From: Opitutales bacterium
Lineage (GTDB): Bacteria > Verrucomicrobiota > Verrucomicrobiia > Opitutales > T3Sed10-336
Length of the DNA stretch: 39,021 nucleotides
Assembly (NCBI GenBank): GCA_022565335.1
Contig: JAIUMY010000021.1
Location: forward strand, 1-39,021
Reading direction: 5' to 3'
Part shown: piece by piece, positions 1 to 9,887 of the stretch
Layout: each line of letters begins with the position of its first letter
Position numbering within the stretch: position 1 is the stretch's first letter
The notes under the pieces: generated by a model
The model's database searches: none
Told to the model about the DNA's origin: nothing
The model's input: the letters and a program-made list of their open reading frames with translations, nothing else
Position numbers and translations under genes: made by a program

Positions 1-212
1 GAGCTCGAGTGGTCGGGTTGCGCTGCGACTTTATCGACGGACGTTCATCAACCAAAAGGATGCCGGCTGGGAAGGATTGGCCGGGCACCGCGCGCAAGCA
101 CAGAGGGACCTTCCCCTCCCGGCGGAACGGGTGCCTTCCTGGGAGGGCGAGGGTCTCTCCGAGTTCGAGTGGTCGGGTTGCGATGCGGATTCTCGTCGGA
201 CGTTCCGTCAGC
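1..212. repeat. Gene-free edge with an imperfect direct repeat
   Basis: Two copies of an approximately 58-base unit lie at 1-58 and 161-218, 160 bases apart. The first 22 bases of each copy (GAGYTCGAGTGGTCGGGTT core) match at 21 of 22 positions, and the later part (GTCGGACGTTC-like, ending in CAAAA) is more diverged. The second copy runs into the A-tract of the groEL terminator. No credible coding region is seen here; the small open frames lack family resemblance. This looks like an extragenic repeat of unknown type. Confidence 0.6.
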
Positions 213-248
213 AAAAAAAAAGCACCCTCCGGGACCGGAGGGTGCTTT
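213..248 (-). terminator. Rho-independent terminator of the groES-groEL transcript
   Basis: A perfect 13-bp stem (219-231 pairs with 236-248) with a 4-base loop is followed, on the minus strand, by a run of nine T (213-221 read as A on the plus strand). It starts 26 bases after the groEL stop codon. It is the clearest intrinsic terminator in the window. Confidence 0.93.
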
Positions 249-273
249 GGTAAGAACGTTAGCGGTTCGGGGA

Positions 274-1938
<1,665 letters not shown>

Positions 1939-1962
1939 TTATTTGGTTGATTGAATGGGCCC

Positions 1963-2265
1963 TCAGGAAACGATTCCGAGGATGTCGTCTTCGCGAAGAA
2001 GAAGGAGCTTCTGACCGTCGAGTTTCACTTCGGTCCCGCCGTATTTGCTGATGATTACGCGATCGCCGACTTTGACTTCAAAGTCCACGGCCTTACCGCT
2101 TTCATCTTTTTTTCCGGTGCCGAGAGCGACAACTTCGGCCTCCTGGGGCTTTTCTTTGGCAGAGTCGGGAATAATGATCCCGCCCTGAACTTGCTCGTTC
2201 TCCTCGAGATGACGGACTAGCACCCGATCGCCAAGAGGTTTAATGTTTGAACTACTTTTGCTCAT
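1963..2265 (-). CDS. groES: 10-kDa co-chaperonin GroES
   Basis: This is the heptameric lid of the GroEL chamber. The protein has 100 residues with the family landmarks [11 protein letters not shown] at the N-terminus, the mobile loop [19 protein letters not shown] (about residues 22-40), and the [20 protein letters not shown] region. It sits immediately upstream of groEL and 92 bases downstream of dnaK on the same strand. It may be transcribed from dnaK and/or from a promoter in the gap. I saw no CIRCE (HrcA) operator in front of it. Confidence 0.97.
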   Translation of the reverse strand: MSKSSSNIKPLGDRVLVRHLEENEQVQGGIIIPDSAKEKPQEAEVVALGTGKKDESGKAVDFEVKVGDRVIISKYGGTEVKLDGQKLLLLREDDILGIVS

Positions 2266-2304
2266 GTTTGTTTTATTTATGGTTGATAGAGAGGGTTAAC
2301 ATTA

Positions 2305-2348
2305 CCCGCCGAATCCTGAGACCTTTCAGGAAAACCGGACCCGGCGGG
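2305..2348 (-). other. Nested inverted repeat between dnaK and groES
   Basis: An outer 7-bp arm pair CCCGCCG/CGGCGGG (2305-2311 with 2342-2348) encloses an inner perfect 6-bp arm pair TCCTGA/TCAGGA (2314-2319 with 2326-2331). No T-tract follows it on the minus strand, so it is not a canonical terminator. It could be an RNA processing or stability hairpin, or a partial attenuator setting the dnaK:groES ratio. Function is inferred only from position. Confidence 0.5.
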
Positions 2349-2357
2349 AAAATTGAT

Positions 2358-4328
2358 TTATTTTTTCTGATCCTTGTCTTCGTCGTCGACGACTTCGAAA
2401 TCGGCATCCACAACATTGTCGTCAGATTTCTTCTCCGCAGAAAAGTCGTCCGCAGCTCCGGCTTCCCCGGAAGGCTCAGCCTGCGGGCCTTCCGGTCCAG
2501 CGGCCCCGGCTTGCCCGTAAAGATCCTGCGCCATACTGGACATCTTCTCGTTGATCTTTTCCAAGGCGGCTTTCATTTGCTCCGGATCGTTGGATTCCAA
2601 AGCCTTTTTGCCTTCGGCCAGGGTTTCCTCAATCGGGGCCTTTTTGTCGGCCGGGATTTTATCTCCGAGCTCCTTGAGTTGCTTCTCGGTTTGATAAACG
2701 ATGTTGTCCAGTTGGTTCTTGGTTTCGACCGATTCCTTACGCTTTTTATCCTCTTCCGCATGAAGCTCGGCATCCTTGGTCATCTTCTCGACTTCCTCTT
2801 CGGTCAAACCGCCGGACCCACTGATCGTAATCTTTTGATCCTTACCGGTTCCCTTGTCTTTGGCCGAAACGTTCAGAATCCCGTTGGCATCGATGTCGAA
2901 AGTAACTTCGATCTGTGGTGTTCCCCGGGGCGCGGGAGGAATGCCGTCGAGCTGGAAATTCCCCAGGACCTTATTGTCGTTGGCCATCGGCCGTTCCCCC
3001 TGGAGAACTTTAATGTCCACCGAAGGCTGGTTGTCCGCAAAGGTAGAGAAGATCTGTGACTTCTTGGTGGGAATGGTGGTGTTGCGGGGAATCATCGGAG
3101 TAGAGACGCCACCTGCGGTTTCGATGCCGAGGGTCAGCGGAGTTACGTCCAGGAGAAGAACATCCTTCATGTCCCCTTTAAGGACCGCGCCCTGAATGGC
3201 TGCCCCGATAGCGACTACTTCATCCGGATTGACCCCCTTGTGAGGATCTTTTCCGGCGAGATCCTTGGCGATTTCGATGACCCGGTTCATCCGGGTCATA
3301 CCACCGACCAAAACAAGTTCTTTGATATCCGAACCACTGACCCCGGCATCCTTCAGGCAATTCTTGAAAGGGGTGATGGTGCGCTGAAACAAGTCCTCAC
3401 AAACCTGCTCCATCTTGGAGCGGGAAAGGCTGAGGTTTAAATGCTTCGGTCCCGAGGCATCAGCGGTGATAAAGGGCAGATTGATATCATAGCTTTGGGT
3501 TGAAGAGAGCGCAATTTTCGCTTTCTCCGCTTCTTCCTTGAGACGCTGCAAAGCCATGGGATCCTTCCCGAGGTCGATACCGTTCTCATTTTTAAAGGAC
3601 TCGACCATCCAATTGATAATCGCGTCATCCCAGTTGTCTCCCCCGAGGTGGGTATCACCATTGGTGGCCTTTACTTCGAAAACCCCATCGCCGATTTCCA
3701 AAATGGAAACGTCGAAAGTTCCCCCGCCAAGGTCGTAAACCGCGATCATTTCATCGCTTTTTTTATCCAACCCATAAGCCAGGGACGCCGCGGTCGGCTC
3801 GTTGATAATCCGTAATACCTCCAGGCCGGCAATCTTGCCGGCATCCTTGGTGGCTTGCCGCTGGCTGTCGTTGAAATAGGCGGGCACCGTAATAACGGCC
3901 TGGGTAACTTTCTCTCCCAAGTAGGCTTCGGCGTCGGCTTTCAGCTTGGCCAATACAAAAGATGATACTTGTTGAGGAGCGAACTTTTCGGCTTTGTCGC
4001 CGACCTGCGCTTCGATCATGGCGTCACCATTACTTCCTTCGACAACCGAAAAAGGAAACTTTTCCGCTTCCTCTTTGATCTCCGTAAAGCGGCGGCCGAT
4101 CAATCGTTTGGCCGAGAAAAGCGTATTCCGGGGATTGGTAACCGCTTGCCGCTTGGCCGCTTGGCCTACCAAACGCTCTCCGCTTTTCGTGAAGGCGACA
4201 ATCGAAGGGGTTGTCCGGGCTCCCTCAGAATTGGGGATAACCACCGGCTCGCCACCTTCCATGACAGCCATGCATGAATTTGTTGTTCCTAAATCTATTC
4301 CAATTACTTTACTCACGCCATCTATCAA
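2358..4328 (-). CDS. dnaK: Hsp70 chaperone DnaK
   Basis: This is the ATP-driven cytosolic Hsp70 that binds exposed hydrophobic segments of clients. Length is 656 residues. The ATPase domain shows [15 protein letters not shown], the [21 protein letters not shown] segment, [14 protein letters not shown] and [13 protein letters not shown]. The substrate domain contains [14 protein letters not shown] and [16 protein letters not shown]. The C-terminal tail ends in acidic [16 protein letters not shown]. Two starts are possible: ATG at 4328 (MIDGVSK...) or GTG at 4316, which would give the commoner N-terminus (M)SKVIGIDLG; neither has a clear ribosome-binding site. No grpE or dnaJ is adjacent in this window. 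Confidence 0.97.
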   Translation of the reverse strand: MIDGVSKVIGIDLGTTNSCMAVMEGGEPVVIPNSEGARTTPSIVAFTKSGERLVGQAAKRQAVTNPRNTLFSAKRLIGRRFTEIKEEAEKFPFSVVEGSNGDAMIEAQVGDKAEKFAPQQVSSFVLAKLKADAEAYLGEKVTQAVITVPAYFNDSQRQATKDAGKIAGLEVLRIINEPTAASLAYGLDKKSDEMIAVYDLGGGTFDVSILEIGDGVFEVKATNGDTHLGGDNWDDAIINWMVESFKNENGIDLGKDPMALQRLKEEAEKAKIALSSTQSYDINLPFITADASGPKHLNLSLSRSKMEQVCEDLFQRTITPFKNCLKDAGVSGSDIKELVLVGGMTRMNRVIEIAKDLAGKDPHKGVNPDEVVAIGAAIQGAVLKGDMKDVLLLDVTPLTLGIETAGGVSTPMIPRNTTIPTKKSQIFSTFADNQPSVDIKVLQGERPMANDNKVLGNFQLDGIPPAPRGTPQIEVTFDIDANGILNVSAKDKGTGKDQKITISGSGGLTEEEVEKMTKDAELHAEEDKKRKESVETKNQLDNIVYQTEKQLKELGDKIPADKKAPIEETLAEGKKALESNDPEQMKAALEKINEKMSSMAQDLYGQAGAAGPEGPQAEPSGEAGAADDFSAEKKSDDNVVDADFEVVDDEDKDQKK

Positions 4329-4390
4329 GCAAAGGCTATGCCGGATTGTTTTTAATTTCTTAAACCCCTTATTTTCAACACTTTGGGAAT

Positions 4391-4396
4391 ATTATA
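4391..4396 (-). promoter_or_regulatory. Possible -10 element for dnaK
   Basis: A perfect TATAAT hexamer on the minus strand lies 63 bases upstream of the dnaK ATG in an AT-rich stretch, giving a leader of roughly 55 bases. The hexamer 17 bases further upstream (TGTCAA) is a poor -35, so the call rests on the -10 and position. No CIRCE dyad was seen nearby. Confidence 0.4.
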
Positions 4397-4466
4397 AAAA
4401 TCAACCCTCTGTTTTGACACCCATAAACCGTCTTTCCTGTCCCACTCTTGTCCCATCTTTGTCTCA

Positions 4467-4487
4467 GTGTGCCGGGCCATGGCACAC
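4467..4487 (-). other. Second hairpin downstream of nrdJ
   Basis: Perfect 7-bp arms GTGTGCC/GGCACAC (4467-4473 and 4481-4487) flank a 7-base loop, just beyond the nrdJ terminator. No T-tract follows. It may be a backup 3'-end hairpin or belong to the spacer before the dnaK promoter. Confidence 0.4.
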
Positions 4488-4492
4488 CAAAA

Positions 4493-4524
4493 ACCCGCCT
4501 GATACACTGGTCATCAAGGCGGGT
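4493..4524 (-). terminator. Rho-independent terminator of nrdJ
   Basis: On the minus strand the arms ACCCGCC (4524-4518) and GGCGGGT (4499-4493) enclose a second TGAT/ATCA pairing with one bulged base, and the stem is followed by a short T-run (TTTT). It starts 28 bases after the ribonucleotide reductase stop codon. Confidence 0.75.
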
Positions 4525-4551
4525 CCGAAACGGAGAATGCAAATAAGCCAA

Positions 4552-7056
4552 TCAGATCAATTCGCAGGCCCCTCCGGCACAAGCCACGGTTTCCTTGAGG
4601 CTAGTGACGTCTTCTTTTTCCTTTAATTGGGTATAATCAATCTCCTGATACTTCAAGCGATTCCATTTGGCGATGTCTTCATCGGTGGAGACCTCTTCGC
4701 GGGGCGCTTGGGCGTAAGCCTTGTCACCGCAGGACTGCAAGAGGGCGACTCCGGTAAAATGCTGGCGATTCGCCCAAATAAATTCCCGCACCGCTTCCCA
4801 TTCCTCGGGCTTTACGGTGCAGGTATTGCTGACATTGTGTTCCAAACCGGGGGAGTATTCGCTGTGGCGATTTCCCGCGACCACCCAATGCTTCTGCACC
4901 CGCTTGACGAACTGCAGAAAATCGACGGCCCCGATTTGATCGCGCAGAATAGCGGTTTCCGGAGCTTCCTCGGGGAAGGTGATAACGTCATCGGTATCGG
5001 GCTGATACACCGAGGGCTCCGTCATATGGGCGTTCCGGGCTTTAAAATGTTGGAAGACCGGATCCTTGCGATTGGCTTGCACTCTGCGGAAATAACGCCG
5101 GGCATGGTGTGGATGAATGCCCGAACCGGCACCCAATAGTAGGGATGCGGTCCCTTCGGGCTTCACGCAGGTGATCCGCGCCGCCGGGCGGATCCCAATC
5201 CAATCGGCGACCATACGATTGGCCAGGCGGGTTACGGCCGCGCCATTTTCCAAAACCTCCGGATGCAAAAAGATCTCCGGATGATCGAGGATGCCGCAAA
5301 TCGACACCCCGATTAAGGCTTCCCGCTCATTCAGAAAACGGGTCACCGGTCCGAGATAATCAATTTTGGTGAAACTGGCTTGCAAGGTCCCAATCAGGGC
5401 CGCGTGAAAGGCGGCCTCGTAAAAGTCCTCGGGTTTTTCGCAATCGGCGGCATTGACGGTGGAAAGGTTACACATCTGCCATCCGGAAAAACGTTGGCCC
5501 TCCTGGTAGTCTCCGGTGTATCCACAATCACGCAGATGCTGGAGATCTTTTTCCGAAAGTTTCCCGCGAACCACCGGATGTAAACCGATTTCGCAGCAAG
5601 GGTTGCATCCATATTCCGGATCCTCGGCAAAATAAAAGCCCGGCTCACCGAATTCCTTCTGCGCCTCAAAAAGGCGTTGAAAAACCTCAAACTCGTCTTC
5701 CTTCCGAAACAAGACCGCCGAATTGTTGGAGGCACTGCGCTGGGGATGCTTTTCAAACCAATTGCCGCTCTTGGCATTCATCATTTCCTCGTCGTCCGAG
5801 GAAAACAAACAAATCGTAGCGGAACGCCGAATCCCGCCGGACAGAACCGACCGGGCAATGTGCATACACATGTCGTAAGCCTCGATCGGACGCAAACGGC
5901 GGCCATCCGCTTCCTCGAGAATTTTCTCCACCTGCGTCAAGGCCCGCCGCAGCGGAATATGCCCCGGAGCTTTCCCGCCGGAAGTTTTCAGCGGCGAACC
6001 GCGGTGACGGATTTGGCTGTAGTTGAATTCAACCTTATACCCCTTCCAATAGGAATCGATCAAACGGTCCATGGCATCGGCCCAGCCTTCAATAGTATCT
6101 CCCACCGTATGGTGTTCGATCTCCAAATCCATCTCGTTGGGACGTTTGGGGAGAGCTGGCAAAAGCGCAAGGTGGTGCTTTTGCACCGAGAACCCACAAC
6201 CGGAACCAGCCAGTAGCAAATAGAAATATTCCCGGAAAAAACTTAGCCGGTCCAACGGGCTGAAACTGCAATTGAACATCCGCGCTTCGCAGTTCTCAAT
6301 CGCCACCCCGCCAAATTGCAGGGAACGCATGGAGGGAAGTACCTTTTTGCGCGCCACAAAAGCAAAGGCCTCGTCCACCAAATCCCCGAAAGAACGGCCG
6401 GCCAGACGATTCCGCCAAAAGGCGGCCATCTCGGAAGACAACTTTTCCTTGGCAAAATAATTTTCCAAGGCTTTCCCGTTGGCCTCTTGCGATAGCTTTT
6501 CCCCAAACCGGCGACGGTGCATCCCGGCAACCCTTTCCACCGCTTCGGGAAACGTCTCCCGGCGTCCCAAATCCTCACGGTAACGAGCGTATTTGGAAAC
6601 CGCGATATAATCTTTCAGCCCGTTCTCGGCAAAACGGGTGATCCGCCGCTCGGCTTGCTTCTGGCGATATAAGATGTAGGCGCGGGCAACGTTCCACTCA
6701 CCTTCCGCGGCGATGGCCATTTCAACGATGTCCTGGATTTCCTCAATGGTCGGATTTTTGCCCTTACGGTAGGACAACTCCAGCATCTGCGAAACCCGCT
6801 GCGCAATGGTGCTAACTTTAAAACTGTCCTCCGCGCTCAGACCATAGGAGGCTTGAGGGTCGTCACGGTAAGGGTTTTCTCCAGTCTCGTGGCGCACCTC
6901 GTAAAAGGCCAGAGCCACCGCGCGGATGATTTTGGAAACATCCCAGATGACTTCCCGGCCATCACGCTTTACCACGCGGCGGTTTTCGGGGAGTATGGCT
7001 AACGGTTCACGGCGGGGAAGGAAAAGTTCTGGAGACAATGAAGGTTGTTTCGGCAT
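4552..7056 (-). CDS. nrdJ: Adenosylcobalamin-dependent (class II) ribonucleotide reductase
   Basis: It reduces ribonucleotides to deoxyribonucleotides using a thiyl radical generated with coenzyme B12, independent of oxygen. Length is 834 residues. An N-terminal ATP-cone (about 25-130, RRVVKRDGREVIWDVSKI) senses ATP/dATP. The catalytic barrel carries the N-x-C-x-E motif at N485, C487, E489 (NPCCEI), where C487 would be the thiyl site. C263 and C529 are the likely active-site redox pair, and the C-terminal pair C826/C831 (CAGGAC) matches the CEGGAC tail of monomeric triphosphate reductases such as Lactobacillus RTPR. About 35 residues appear inserted between C487 and C529 compared with RTPR as I recall it. 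It is a single-gene transcript with its own terminator; no cobalamin riboswitch was recognised upstream. Confidence 0.9.
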   Translation of the reverse strand: MPKQPSLSPELFLPRREPLAILPENRRVVKRDGREVIWDVSKIIRAVALAFYEVRHETGENPYRDDPQASYGLSAEDSFKVSTIAQRVSQMLELSYRKGKNPTIEEIQDIVEMAIAAEGEWNVARAYILYRQKQAERRITRFAENGLKDYIAVSKYARYREDLGRRETFPEAVERVAGMHRRRFGEKLSQEANGKALENYFAKEKLSSEMAAFWRNRLAGRSFGDLVDEAFAFVARKKVLPSMRSLQFGGVAIENCEARMFNCSFSPLDRLSFFREYFYLLLAGSGCGFSVQKHHLALLPALPKRPNEMDLEIEHHTVGDTIEGWADAMDRLIDSYWKGYKVEFNYSQIRHRGSPLKTSGGKAPGHIPLRRALTQVEKILEEADGRRLRPIEAYDMCMHIARSVLSGGIRRSATICLFSSDDEEMMNAKSGNWFEKHPQRSASNNSAVLFRKEDEFEVFQRLFEAQKEFGEPGFYFAEDPEYGCNPCCEIGLHPVVRGKLSEKDLQHLRDCGYTGDYQEGQRFSGWQMCNLSTVNAADCEKPEDFYEAAFHAALIGTLQASFTKIDYLGPVTRFLNEREALIGVSICGILDHPEIFLHPEVLENGAAVTRLANRMVADWIGIRPAARITCVKPEGTASLLLGAGSGIHPHHARRYFRRVQANRKDPVFQHFKARNAHMTEPSVYQPDTDDVITFPEEAPETAILRDQIGAVDFLQFVKRVQKHWVVAGNRHSEYSPGLEHNVSNTCTVKPEEWEAVREFIWANRQHFTGVALLQSCGDKAYAQAPREEVSTDEDIAKWNRLKYQEIDYTQLKEKEDVTSLKETVACAGGACELI

Positions 7057-7152
7057 GGTGCTTAGTTAATCGAAGGTTAAAAACAAGGGGGATTAGGGTA
7101 TTATCGATTAAAAAGACAAGAAGGTCATTTATTCAAGAAAATAAAACCACCT

Positions 7153-7172
7153 TTGGGTAGTTTTTTACCCAA
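7153..7172. promoter_or_regulatory. Inverted repeat in the nrdJ/7244 divergent spacer
   Basis: Perfect 7-bp arms TTGGGTA/TACCCAA (7153-7159 and 7166-7172) enclose a T-rich 6-base loop in the AT-rich region between divergent genes. It could be an operator or a 5' RNA hairpin. It does not resemble the NrdR box as I remember it. Confidence 0.3.
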
Positions 7173-7243
7173 GTCTTAATATGTGCGGATTTTCCAACAA
7201 TTCCCGCGTGGTCAGTCCTGGCGAAATCACGAATACTTGTTTT

Positions 7244-7690
7244 ATGTATCGGGAAATCCTTCAGCACTTGCGGAAAAAGAAATTCCGCCTGTTGTCGCTC
7301 TGGAAAGAGCGCTTGGAAAAGTCTTTCCCCCTGGACCAATACGAAGGTCAACGCCCTCCCCCGGCGCTTCTGTTTCGCAGTCTGGAAGAATGTATTCGAC
7401 AACTGCGGAAGGATCAGGAACCTGAACCCGAAGATCCCCCATCCCCGCCAATCCTTTCCGAGGGCGAAGGGTCCTGTGATCCTAAAATGCTGTTGGAAAT
7501 TTATCTGGCCGGAGAAGAAATCCTTGGCGAGTTCGTCCTCAACGACGAACCTTTGCGCAAAGCCGTCGGCCCCGAGAATTTACGCGAATTCCTGGATGTC
7601 CTTTTTCATACCTGGCACAGCTTATTGTTGGCCCAGATGGGGCCGTCGCCATCGCCGTCCCCTCCCCTTAAAGCATCGCTTTCCTCGTAG
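7244..7690 (+). CDS. Uncharacterised small helical protein (paralogue 1, RsbRD-N-like?)
   Basis: I do not recognise this with certainty. From ATG 7244 it gives 148 residues, starting MYREILQHLRKKKFRLLSLWKERL. An upstream in-frame ATG at 7181 would add 21 residues but reads poorly as a protein. The pattern of a helix with a central LW, a Pro-rich linker (around 50-75), then LAGEEILGEFVL and a C-terminal helix resembles the next gene, which suggests a tandem duplication. The helix-W pattern loosely recalls the N-terminal RsbRD-type sensory domain of stressosome-related and histidine-kinase proteins; this is a weak guess. No ribosome-binding site is evident. It is divergent from nrdJ. Confidence 0.6.
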   Translation: MYREILQHLRKKKFRLLSLWKERLEKSFPLDQYEGQRPPPALLFRSLEECIRQLRKDQEPEPEDPPSPPILSEGEGSCDPKMLLEIYLAGEEILGEFVLNDEPLRKAVGPENLREFLDVLFHTWHSLLLAQMGPSPSPSPPLKASLSS

Positions 7691-7745
7691 CAACGGTTCC
7701 ATCCGCAAACGAAGGTACCCCAGCCCTTTTCCCGTCTCCCCCCAG

Positions 7746-8171
7746 ATGTTATCCCCAGAAGAGTCGAATCGTCAAAATATGCGCTTGGTGGAGTTCCTGC
7801 AAAACCACCGCGACCTCATTCTCCAAAGCTGGATCGATACGGTCCAAGAAACCGACCCTGACGACCAGACCAGGGAAGCCCTGAGGCAGACCGTGGAAGA
7901 ACACCTGCACGAAATTCATAAAATCCTGCAGGACCCGTCCTATCAACCACCGACGGAGTTCCGGGGTCATGATTTTCGCCAGGAAGCCAACGTCATTCTA
8001 CGGGGGGAAGAGGTCATCGCCCAGATTTTTCAGCAACACCATGCCCGGGAGAAGTCGGCCAGCCTTTTGCAAGCCAGGCTTTATATCAACCGGGTCTTTT
8101 GCCATTACCTGCAAATTCGTTGTGGTCTGTGTTCAGTCCCTCCGGTAACGTCGGAAAACCCGCCTGGCTAA
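7746..8171 (+). CDS. Uncharacterised small helical protein (paralogue 2, RsbRD-N-like?)
   Basis: It has 141 residues from ATG 7746; ATG 7779 is an alternative (MRLVEFLQNHRDLILQSW...). The layout parallels the preceding gene: an N-terminal helix ending in SW, a long amphipathic helix (EALRQTVEEHLHEIHKIL), then a segment with GEEVIAQIF that aligns with GEEILGEFV of paralogue 1, and a final helix with a possible Cys pair. No enzymatic motif or membrane segment is visible. The gap to paralogue 1 is 55 bases, so cotranscription is likely. A fused or separate regulatory (sensor-type) role is only inference. Confidence 0.6.
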   Translation: MLSPEESNRQNMRLVEFLQNHRDLILQSWIDTVQETDPDDQTREALRQTVEEHLHEIHKILQDPSYQPPTEFRGHDFRQEANVILRGEEVIAQIFQQHHAREKSASLLQARLYINRVFCHYLQIRCGLCSVPPVTSENPPG

Positions 8172-8427
8172 AGAGTAAAAGAGGTCCGACTCCACCTTTC
8201 TTTGGGGAGGAGACAAAAGGACCCGGGGCCCGCCCGGCGGTGATTCCGGTCCTGGTTCCGGCCCTGTAGGAGCGAAACCAGCGAGGACCGACAAGCGCTT
8301 AAATTCTTTCGTTTCTGGAATATTTCAAGGCCTTTGGTATTGCCCGGGAACATATTAGACAAATTTGACGCAGTCCGAAACAAAATAAGCATGGCTTTTA
8401 GGTCAACTCTTCCCTATTAGTGGAATC
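8172..8427. other. Spacer before pntAA with a GC-rich degenerate repeat
   Basis: The first half (about 8200-8300) is GC-rich, with a TGTAGGAGCG-type string at about 8265 that recalls extragenic repeat sequences of other bacteria. The second half is AT-richer and contains TTGACG at 8365-8370, a possible -35 for pntAA, without a convincing -10. No coding region is supported. Confidence 0.3.
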
Positions 8428-9546
8428 ATGCACTGTTTCACCTATCGTGAAGACCCGGACCAAGAACCTCGCGTCGCCCTGACTCCGGGCACCGCGGAAA
8501 GGCTCAATCGCTTGGGCTGCACCCTTTTCGCCCCAACGGGAGCCGGTCTCGGGAGCCATTTCCCGGACCGGGCCTATACCGGCGTAACTTTTCAGGATCG
8601 CTCAACACCGTCCCCGGACGCCCGCCTTCTCCTGAAACTTCAACCACCCACCCCGGAGGAAATCGCCGGGATGCCGGACGGCGCGGTCTTGCTCTCTTTA
8701 CTGGACCCTTTCCGCCGCGGGGAACTCTTGCCTTTACTGGCCGGGAAGAACATCACCGCCATTTGCCTGGAAATGATTCCACGATCCACTTTGGCACAAA
8801 AAATGGACGTCCTCAGTTCGCAGGCCAATCTTGCCGGGTATGCGGCCGTTTTGCAGGCGGCGCAGGAGATTCCTACCATCCTGCCGATGATGAGCACCCC
8901 CGCAGGCACCTTGAAGCCGGCGCGGGTCTTCGTGGTGGGCGTGGGGGTTGCCGGACTCCAGGCCATCGCTACCGCCAAACGCCTGGGCGCCCGGGTCGAA
9001 GCCTTTGACACTCGCCCCGTGGTGGAAGAACAGGTCAAATCACTGGGGGCCAAATTTGTTAAAATCGACCTCGGGGATACCGGCCAAACAGACCAGGGCT
9101 ATGCCAAGGAACTTACCGACGAGCAAATTGCCCGCCAGCGTGAGGGTATGAAAAAAATCTGCGCGCAAAGTCAAGCGGTGATCACCACCGCCAAACTTTT
9201 CGGACGCCCCTCCCCTACGCTTATCACCAAGGAGATGGTTTCGGCGATGCAACCGGGATCGGTTATTGTCGATCTGGCCGTGGACACTGGCGGAAATGTC
9301 GAGGGTTCCCGCGCCAACGAAAATGTTCTTACCGATGAGGGAGTCCTGATTTGCGGCCACCCGGCGCTGGAAAGGACGGTCCCCCAACACGCCTCGGAAA
9401 TGTTCGCTTCCAATGTCGCTCACTTCCTGGAGCACTTTTGGAATTCCGATTCAGCATCTCTCGAACTCCCTGAGGACGATGAGATTGTTCGCGCCACCGT
9501 TCTTACCAAAAACGGCCAGGTGGTCCATCCCTCTTTTCGTAAATAA
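8428..9546 (+). CDS. pntAA: NAD(P) transhydrogenase subunit alpha part 1 (NAD(H)-binding domain I)
   Basis: This is the soluble NAD(H)-binding subunit of the proton-translocating transhydrogenase, which reduces NADP+ with NADH at the expense of the proton gradient. It has 372 residues, with the alanine dehydrogenase/PNT N-terminal domain (EDPDQEPRVALTPGTAERL) and the Rossmann motif GVGVAGLQAIATAKRLGARV near residue 170, followed by FDTRPVVEEQVKSLGAKF, ITTAKLFGRPSPTLIT and GSVIVDLAVDTGGNVEGS, all typical of the family. The alpha chain is split into two genes, as in Rhodospirillum rubrum. It is the first gene of pntAA-pntAB-pntB. Confidence 0.95.
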   Translation: MHCFTYREDPDQEPRVALTPGTAERLNRLGCTLFAPTGAGLGSHFPDRAYTGVTFQDRSTPSPDARLLLKLQPPTPEEIAGMPDGAVLLSLLDPFRRGELLPLLAGKNITAICLEMIPRSTLAQKMDVLSSQANLAGYAAVLQAAQEIPTILPMMSTPAGTLKPARVFVVGVGVAGLQAIATAKRLGARVEAFDTRPVVEEQVKSLGAKFVKIDLGDTGQTDQGYAKELTDEQIARQREGMKKICAQSQAVITTAKLFGRPSPTLITKEMVSAMQPGSVIVDLAVDTGGNVEGSRANENVLTDEGVLICGHPALERTVPQHASEMFASNVAHFLEHFWNSDSASLELPEDDEIVRATVLTKNGQVVHPSFRK

Positions 9547-9590
9547 CCAAGTCACCTTTTCGCCTCTCCAGCGATCAGAACACTCTTACC

Positions 9591-9887
9591 ATGATCCTCA
9601 TTCTTTTGCTATTTGTATTTGTTCTAGCCGCCTTCCTCGGTTTCGAACTCATTTCCAAAGTGCCCTCCCAGTTGCACACCCCGCTTATGTCGGGATCCAA
9701 TGCCATCTCCGGCATTACCATCGTCGGGGCCCTCATTGCCGCCGGACGGGCGGACGGTGACACCCTGGCCCTCATTCTGGGTTTTTGCGCGGTGGTACTG
9801 GCCTCCATCAATGTCGTAGGGGGCTATCTGGTTACCAATCGCATGCTAAGCATGTTTCAAAACAAAGATAAGGGAGGTCCTTCCTGA
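9591..9887 (+). CDS. pntAB: NAD(P) transhydrogenase subunit alpha part 2 (membrane domain)
   Basis: A 98-residue membrane protein that provides the alpha half of the proton channel. Hydrophobic segments begin at the N-terminus (LILLLFVFVLAAFLGFEL), then the conserved region VPSQLHTPLMSGSNAISGITIVGAL, and a last segment (LGFCAVVLASINVVGGYLVTNRML). The SGSNAISG loop is the family signature. It lies 44 bases after pntAA, and its stop codon shares one base with the pntB start, which is preceded by a strong AGGGAGG site. Confidence 0.95.
   Translation: MILILLLFVFVLAAFLGFELISKVPSQLHTPLMSGSNAISGITIVGALIAAGRADGDTLALILGFCAVVLASINVVGGYLVTNRMLSMFQNKDKGGPS

Noticed and set aside
2249-2304. CIRCE operator before groES
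   Set aside because: No TTAGCACTC-type arms with a nine-base spacer were found in this gap or upstream of dnaK.
4414-4419. Plus-strand TTGACA as a promoter
   Set aside because: No -10-like hexamer lies 16-18 bases downstream on the plus strand and no plus-strand gene follows; on the minus strand it is a poor -35.
7057-7243. Possible cobalamin riboswitch in front of the B12-dependent reductase
   Set aside because: The leader is short and AT-rich; no B12-box-like sequence or conserved riboswitch helices were recognised. Only one small inverted repeat is present.
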